A stretch of DNA of 64,000 nucleotides from Avena insularis (lineage: Eukaryota > Streptophyta > Magnoliopsida > Poales > Poaceae): contig CM042687.1 in the NCBI GenBank assembly GCA_023614405.1, forward strand, positions 263,233,480-263,297,479, in the 5' to 3' direction. The position numbers were made by a program, and so were the translations under genes. Shown here piece after piece: positions 57,871 through 64,000 of this stretch (positions are counted from its first letter, which is position 1; each line of letters begins with the position of its first letter). Under the pieces are notes generated by a model that was given only the letters and a program-made list of their open reading frames with translations, ran no database searches and had not been told where the DNA came from.

Positions 57871-60800
57871 TGTAAGGTTCCCAACCTTTAATAAGGTAGA
57901 GATCCCTGTGTTTACAATGCTAGTCCCTGGATCAATAGCTAGCATCCACAGTTAAGATGTAATATCAAGAAACAAAGGTCATAATACAACTTTATAACCA
58001 GGAATAAAATAATTCATTACATCTTACATAGCTCATTGGGCTATCACATTACATTGCAGTAGAATATCTATAAGCATGGGGTCCTTCATCTTCAAAGTGC
58101 CACAGGCAATCATGTTGGTTGTAGACTTGTAATCCTATTCAACAAACTTCACTAACATCAAACAAACCTCCAACATAATAAGTTGCAGCCACAAGGGTCA
58201 ATACATTTGAATTGTATTGGCAAGTTTCACTACTATGTAGAAATAAGGGGATCCTATCATTACATGCATATTTGGCTAAGTAGAGTTTAGGCTCATTTGC
58301 AGAAAGCAATATAGGTTTATCCTATCTTTTCAAAATAGTTTTTGATCTTTGTCAAATCTTTTTGAACTTCTTGGAAAACTCCAAGTGCTTCTAAATCCCT
58401 TGTTGTCACCATCAAGTTTTACTTTGAGAAATTGGAATGTCGAGATCTTCCATAGCTTCAGGACTTAGTTGCTCAGTATTGTCCATAACCGGGGACACGG
58501 CTAAGTACTTAGAATTTGATCTTCTGCAGAAGTTGTACACTTTACCCACATGACACAATCTCATCTTGATGCCACCAGTGGCCACTGGATAAGTACTCAC
58601 CAAGATGGAGTACTGGCAGATTGAGAATGTGACAAAGTCTTTCCATAGGAGTCCTCCCAATACACAATGCTAGCTTGTCATCCAGGCACCAATGTAGGGT
58701 TTCAAGTTCCCTTACACAATCCTAGTTAACCTGAAGATGCCAATGCATGGGTCTTCCACTATGTAGTTGACTAAGCCAGAGCCCATTTAGCATGTGGCTG
58801 TACACGGAAGCCACTGTACGAGAAACATGTTCAATTTCTAAGTCCCTGGGTGGTTTTCTTCTAGTGCACAACAAAAAGAGATTGCCATATAAACATGGTT
58901 CCTTTTGTTGCCACCTTGTCCAAAACTTGAGTATCCTTGTCCACCCAGGTGGTTCATTGAGTACTTGTTTTATTATATAAAACATATATATTTTCAATAC
59001 TTCATATATTCATAACATGTATCCCGTCCCAATATATAGCAGGGTTAAGCATACTACAACTACAATGTTTCCACTAAGGAATATATAAGGGTATCCTATT
59101 AGGATTTAGCATAGCATAAAATATAGTAAACCATTCCATGCATGTTTCAAAATCCACTAAGTGTAATGAAAATAATAGGACTTGGATGATAGTGTCACTT
59201 GCCTTTTTAGTAGAGAATGATGGTTCACTTCTTGATCTTGCAAATATCACACTCTTCTAATTCCACTACAAATCAATCAAGCAAACACAAATTCAACTAG
59301 CATTCCAACCAATTTATCACACATAAAATAATAGAAACAAGGTCATGCATGCAAGCATGTAAAAGATAGTTTTACTTGCAAAAGTGGTTTATACTAGGCT
59401 CTAAACATTGTAAGGTTCAAAAGTGGTCATTTACTAAAGTGGTAAAACCATTTGCAAAAGGTTTTATCTATAAACCATTTTTAAATCAAATCATTATTTT
59501 ATGTGGTTGAAAATGCTTTTATCAAAGCAATAATTTTATATTGTTCATCAAATAAGTTGTTAATTCACAAAACTTGGTGTTTAGGGTCAGAAGTTTTGAA
59601 TCAAATCATTTCCCAAAGGTTTTACTCAAAAATCATTTCTAAATCATTATCAATATTTTTATTTGACTAGAAATGTGTTAATTCAAATATTTACTCCTTA
59701 ACTTCACAAAATACATTTTTAAATCTATAAGTTGGTTCCTAAGGTCAGTAGGTTCACAACAAACCATTTTCCAAAGATTTCACATTAAAATTATATCTTG
59801 AACAATTTTTATATTCAAAATAAGCCTACACATGTTTATGCAATTTCAACCAATTTTCCAGAATCAAATCATTAAACAAATTGCATGGTTGCAAAAAACT
59901 TGTTCTACTGATTCTACTGATATAAAATTTGCAAAATTTGGACGTGTAGAACTAAAGTTATGAATTTTTCAAATTTGCATATCAAATCAGATTCTAATTC
60001 TGTTTTTAAACAAAACCCTGTCCACGTGGCTCAATCTCATTGGCCGGTAATGGTTCGCACGGATCAAGCAATTCTGGCCGTCAGATCTAATGGAAATCGC
60101 ACGACACACAACACACGATACCCTTTCGTTTAATGATTCTATCTCTATCGCTGGATCTGCATCGGACGGCTCACAGCACACTGCCAAGAACTGGCGGCGC
60201 TGGCGCGGCGGCAAGCGGCGGAGCGGCTCTGGCGGTGGCGTTGGCGACGATTCAGGAAGCGAGAAAGAATGGGAGAGGGCTCACCGTGTTCGCCTTGACG
60301 CGCTGATGCTCAACCTGTTCACGAGGAGGCAGGGGGCGCACGGGGACGGAAGAAATTGCTCGCCGGAGTTGCTGCGAGCGGCGGGTGTCTCTGGAGGTCG
60401 TCGAGGGCGAGGCTACAGATCATGCCGAGGCAAAACAAAGACATGGTCAGATGCGGGAGAGCGTGGGGAGTATGTGAGCATCACTGAGAGGGCTCGGGGC
60501 GGTCGGAGTTACCAGGGAGACTTCGCCAGAGACAAGACAGACGCGGCGATGCTCAGGTGATGACGAAGCCAACGATTCGGAGCGCGCGCGAGCGAACGAG
60601 TGGCACGGGGAGATGCGCCAGGAGGTGGGGATCAAGCTTGTGTGAAGTGGGAGACGAGAGGCGGCGGGGTGTGGCCGGAATTTCTTTGGGACGTCGTCGG
60701 AGACAGTGGAATGCGAGCTCGAATTAGAGCAGCCTAGGGGCAGAGGGGAGGCGCTGTTTGGGGGGAAAGAGAGAGGAGGGCGAGGCGATTTAACGAGCGT

Positions 60801-61822
60801 GGTCACTGGGAGGAATTACTCAGGCATTGAATCGAATTCATGGCTGCAATTCAAGGCAGCAATGGCAGGGAACGGCTGGCGCGGTGAAGACAATGATGAT
60901 GTGGCGTGGGGCCTGCCTGTCAGCGAGGGAGAGAGAGAGGGAGATGGGGCCACTCGTCAGCATCTCTGCGGGTTTATTTCTTAGTGAAAAACGATTCGCA
61001 GTGGGGAGAGCTGGTGGGCTGCGTTGCTGGGCTGTTGGGCCAGATGGGTTGGGTCTGTTCTTTCATTTTTTTATACAGAAGCTTTTTCCTTTTTCTATTT
61101 GAATTTCTGTTTTGATTTTATTCAAACAATTCAAACACCCAAATTTATTCAAACCTTTGCCAAAGTTTGTGTACTTTTTAATTATGTTTCACAACATAAA
61201 CCAAAGTCAAAATAAAATAATACTTTTATTCTTTTAGGATCTATTTAATAAATAAATAAAATAGTCCTTAGTTATTAATTCAAATAGGATTTGATTTATT
61301 TAAAATCTCCATTTGAAATCTAAATAATACCAAAATCATTTCAGTAGGTTTTATTTGAAAATGTAAAACACTTGGAAAACTTGTTTAAAATAATTTAACA
61401 AGTTTTAGTGCTTAATTAAAATGGAAAAGCCTTTACTTTAATAAAATTGGATATTAATAAATCCTCATTATTTTATTTAAATAGACCTTTACTCTTTTTA
61501 TCAAATAGAAATATTTCATTTCAAAAGCTTGGCCAAGTTTTAATTTGGCTTTATAAAATAATACTTATTTATAATTCTACCTTTGCTTTATAAAAACCAT
61601 ATCTTGTTATTTAAAGATCCAAAAATAGTGATTCCAATTATTAAAACTTTCTTTATTAATTGTTTATCTTTTTAAATTCCTTTAGGATTTATTTGATCAA
61701 AATAGGTTTGAAGGTTTCCAATTGGAATCAAAAAGTTTGTTCTCACCCTGAATTTCAACAAAGTTTTATTTTGTTTATTTATTTTTCACATTTCAAAATT
61801 TGGAAAATTTTGGGATGTGACA
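57871..61822 (-). repeat. LARD-2 5' LTR (right copy)
   Basis: Full-length 3,952-base LTR, TGTAAGGTTCCCAACC to TTTTGGGATGTGACA on plus. The GC-rich block (about 60010-61060) with CACGTG at 60023-60028 is the probable promoter region. It shares long stretches with LARD-1 LTRs but lacks the 49-base array. Confidence 0.87.
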
Positions 61823-61827
61823 TTGAC

Positions 61828-62016
61828 AACCTCACTGATTCGTTGGGGAAAAGTCTTGAGTTTGTGTTGTGAAGGTCTCCACGTTGCTTCCAACACCTGT
61901 GTGACGTTTCCTTCCTCCTTCTGGTTCGATAACCTTTGTCTCAACTGAGGGAAAACTTGCTTCTTCCTCTTCACACCCTGCGCTTGGGGTTACGAACGAG
62001 GCACCAGTTAGCATCA
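61828..62016 (+). repeat. Athila-R 5' LTR, second part
   Basis: Resumes AACCTCACTGATTCGTTGGGG after LARD-2 and ends AGCATCA before the first primer-like site. An alternative LTR end is 62074, because the LTR-end/primer region is duplicated. Confidence 0.7.
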
Positions 62017-62100
62017 AGTATTGCTGGCGCCATTGCCGGGGACTCTACTTCAACCACTTCCTCGAGCACCATCAAGTATTTCTGGCGCCGTTGCCGGGGA
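62017..62100 (+). repeat. Duplicated LTR-end and primer-binding region, Athila-R
   Basis: CATCAAGTATTGCTGGCGCC-TTGCCGGGGA (primer core 62025-62041) is followed 58 bases later by CATCAAGTATTTCTGGCGCC-TTGCCGGGGA (core 62083-62099). Cereal Athila-like elements normally show one such site. Confidence 0.75.
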
Positions 62101-62260
62101 GGCTAAGGACATATTCACTAGGGGAGTCCTTCACTTCCTTTCTCTTTACTTTGTTTTTAGTTTGCTTTGTTTCTTTTGTTTGGTTTTGTTTGCCTCTTTT
62201 CAAAATAAAACACAAAAAAATTTAGTTCCTACTCTAGTTTCCACCATGTTCTAGCTCACC

Positions 62261-62872
62261 ATGTTGCTCCCCAAGTTCACCCAGAAAGATCTTGCAATAG
62301 GTAGTGGCTCCATAATTGGGAAAGACAATATTGAAGAATTCTTTAATTATGTTAGCAAGAATGAGGATATTGAGGATAAATTTATAGCAGAGCTTGCTCC
62401 TAATTATGAAATTGCTTCAGCTTCTTTAGTCCATATGTTGGAGAAGAGGTTTGTTAGCCTTAACCCCTTCATGCAATTATTATTCCTAAAACTAAAAGAA
62501 GAGAAGAATGTTGAAAAAAGGGAATTCATACTTGAAACTTTATCAAAAGAATTCCATGATGTTGCTAGGGAACCCAAAAAGGTTTTCGAACGTTTCAATA
62601 TGGTAGGTTCGAGTGTAGATGTTGTGGGTATTTTTTATAAAACTAAGCCTAGATAAGAATTCAATATACCCATCCCCTTTAAACTTGTTGGAATGCATGA
62701 AGCCTTTGAAAATAACTTTGATTGGATTGCCCCTGAAAATCTTTTTGATGAAGGTAGTAGACCAAAGAGAGATGAGAAAGGATCCTCCAAACCCCATTTG
62801 GATGAGATACCTTTCATAGTTGAAGATTTTGCAAGTATGAATGTTAATGCTTCTTCATTTGAAAATACTTGA
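62261..62872 (+). pseudogene. Athila-R short gag-like ORF with one internal stop
   Basis: ATG at 62261, 131 codons to a TAA at 62654-62656, then open in the same frame to a TGA at 62872. It has charged helical segments (SLVHMLEKRFVSLNPFMQL, KREFILETLSKEFHDVAREP) and no zinc knuckle, protease or polymerase motif. The end (ASSFENT) matches the end of the Athila-L gag-protease ORF (NAFSFENT), so the two share a 3' tail although their upstream parts differ. This looks like a non-autonomous derivative that kept the gag ends. Function unknown. Confidence 0.55.
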
Positions 62873-63379
62873 TTCTTCTTGCTTCTTGTGCCTAACTTAA
62901 AGGCATTAAAGAAAAGTACTTGTTGGGAGATAACCCAAGAGTTTCCTTGAGTCTTGGAAGTTATTACTTCAGTAATAACCTATCCTTATCCTTTTTGTTT
63001 GCTTTTTGTGCCAAGAATGACCTCTAATGAGAGGGAAATAAGATTTGGGGAGTTGCTGTCCCGAAACAGATTTCTGTCCTCCACCAAAAATATTTGTGAG
63101 GAGTCTCTATAACTCGGATTGAGCTGATATTTTAAGAATAAATCCCCCAGTATGTTAGATAACTTTAATTAGTTCAACACTTTTTGATTTGAGCAACATA
63201 AGATGTTCGAAAAAATTAGTTTCTACCTGCTGGTCTGTTTTGACAGATTTCTGCCATTATTTGCATTTGCTTCTTATTGATTCATTTTTGAGCTCTCTTC
63301 AGGTAAATTGAGTTTCTTTGAAGGAGTTACTACAGTAGCTTGTGTTTTTAGTGAAAAGCCTTGCTGTTCCAAAGCTTTG
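62873..63379 (+). other. Athila-R non-coding region after the ORF
   Basis: Shared with Athila-L (reverse of about 18440-18948), including TGTTGGGAGATAACCCAAGAG and TGGAAGTTATTACTTCAGTAAT. No gene. It is interrupted at 63380. Confidence 0.65.
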
Positions 63380-64000
63380 TGTAACATCCCAAAAATCATA
63401 TTTGTAGAGCTTGCATAGCATTCATGCATTCATAAGCATTTGATCTTTTTCAAATAAATTTCAAACATAAGAAACCATATTTATGCCTATTACTTATTCA
63501 AGTGAGGCAAGTTTTATATTTTATTTTCTATATGTGATTAGTATTGGATCAGTATTGTTTTTAATGTAAAAACAAGGCCACACAAAAGTTTTCAAAACAA
63601 TTGAAAATTTAAAACCATCCTTATGCCTATATTAAATATTTAGTTAAGGGCATGGTTTTATATTTAAATTTCAAACTCAAAATGATTTTGAATATAAATG
63701 AATGTTTTACACACCCTTGGACACAAGGATTACAGAATAAAATTCTGGAAGAAATTCAAATTGAAGCAGATTTGAAACACCCTTTCAAATTCAAATCAGA
63801 AAATCAAAACAGAAATAGAAAAGGAGAAAAGAGAAAAAAATAAACCTAACTGGCTAACCAGCCCAACCCACCCGCGGACCAGCAAGCTAGCCCACCTAGC
63901 CCACCCGGGAAACCCCCTTTTTCCCCTCTGTTTCTCACCGCGCGCGCCCGCACCCACTCACTGACTCACGGACCCCACCACAGCGACAACTCAGCGTCGT
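63380..64000 (+). mobile_element. Start of another gypsy-type LTR (runs off the right edge)
   Basis: TGTAACATCCCAAAAATCAT begins abruptly within Athila-R, the kind of LTR start used by Tekay-like elements and similar to LARD LTR starts. AT-rich at first, then GC-rich with CCCAGCC-like runs from about 63855, as in LARD LTRs read in sense. Possible target duplication CTTTG at 63375-63379; the other copy is outside the window. No coding region within the visible part. Confidence 0.55.

Overview
The window is wall-to-wall transposable-element DNA from a large-genome plant, most likely a grass of the wheat/barley/oat/ryegrass group (Pooideae). The evidence is the type of elements present: Ty1/copia LTRs starting TGTTGGAGATATGCCC, Athila-type gypsy LTRs starting TGATACGT, Tat-type gypsy elements with the TGGCGCCCACCGTGGGGC primer site, and giant-LTR gypsy derivatives starting TGTCACATCCC. 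I see no convincing ordinary host gene, no bacterial-style operon, no CRISPR array, and no rRNA or tRNA gene. Species cannot be fixed from the sequence alone.

Layout. 1-1927 (minus): a frameshifted CCHC zinc-knuckle protein gene of a repetitive grass family, running off the left edge. 2119-15459 (minus): a truncated Tat-type gypsy element (Tat-1) whose gag is split by a Ty1/copia element (Copia-A). Copia-A went through a tandem duplication and then a solo-LTR collapse. 15460-20297 (minus): an Athila-type element (Athila-L) with gag-protease remnants and no reverse transcriptase. 20299-51169 (plus): a second copia element (Copia-B), whose 5' LTR was split by a Tat element (Tat-2, 21679-44596, plus), whose gag was in turn split by a giant-LTR non-autonomous element (LARD-1, 24919-35005, minus). 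51170 to beyond 63379 (plus): a second Athila-type element (Athila-R) inserted in the Copia-B 3' LTR. Its own LTR is split by LARD-2 (52528-61822, minus), and its internal region is entered at 63380 by another LTR that runs off the right edge.

The nesting is supported by target-site duplications read directly from the sequence: CCATG (Copia-A), GGAGG (Tat-2), GGAGT (LARD-1) and TTGAC (LARD-2). Rejoining the sequence across each insertion restores the interrupted LTR or reading frame.

Coding content. Copia-A carries gag, protease, integrase, reverse transcriptase and RNase H with two frameshifts and three stops. Tat-2 carries gag, protease, reverse transcriptase, RNase H and integrase with several stops, plus a convergent antisense multi-exon gene of the putative gypsy-type transposon family (PF04195-like) before its 3' LTR. 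LARD-1 has one long open reading frame with six visible zinc knuckles and no capsid. LARD-2 has one open frame with an enormous polyasparagine tract, a capsid domain and one knuckle. Everything else coding is decayed. The most notable points are the duplication/solo-LTR history of Copia-A, the antisense spliced gene in Tat-2, reading frames that cross the primer-binding site in both Tat elements, and the pair of related giant-LTR elements with different gag-like genes.
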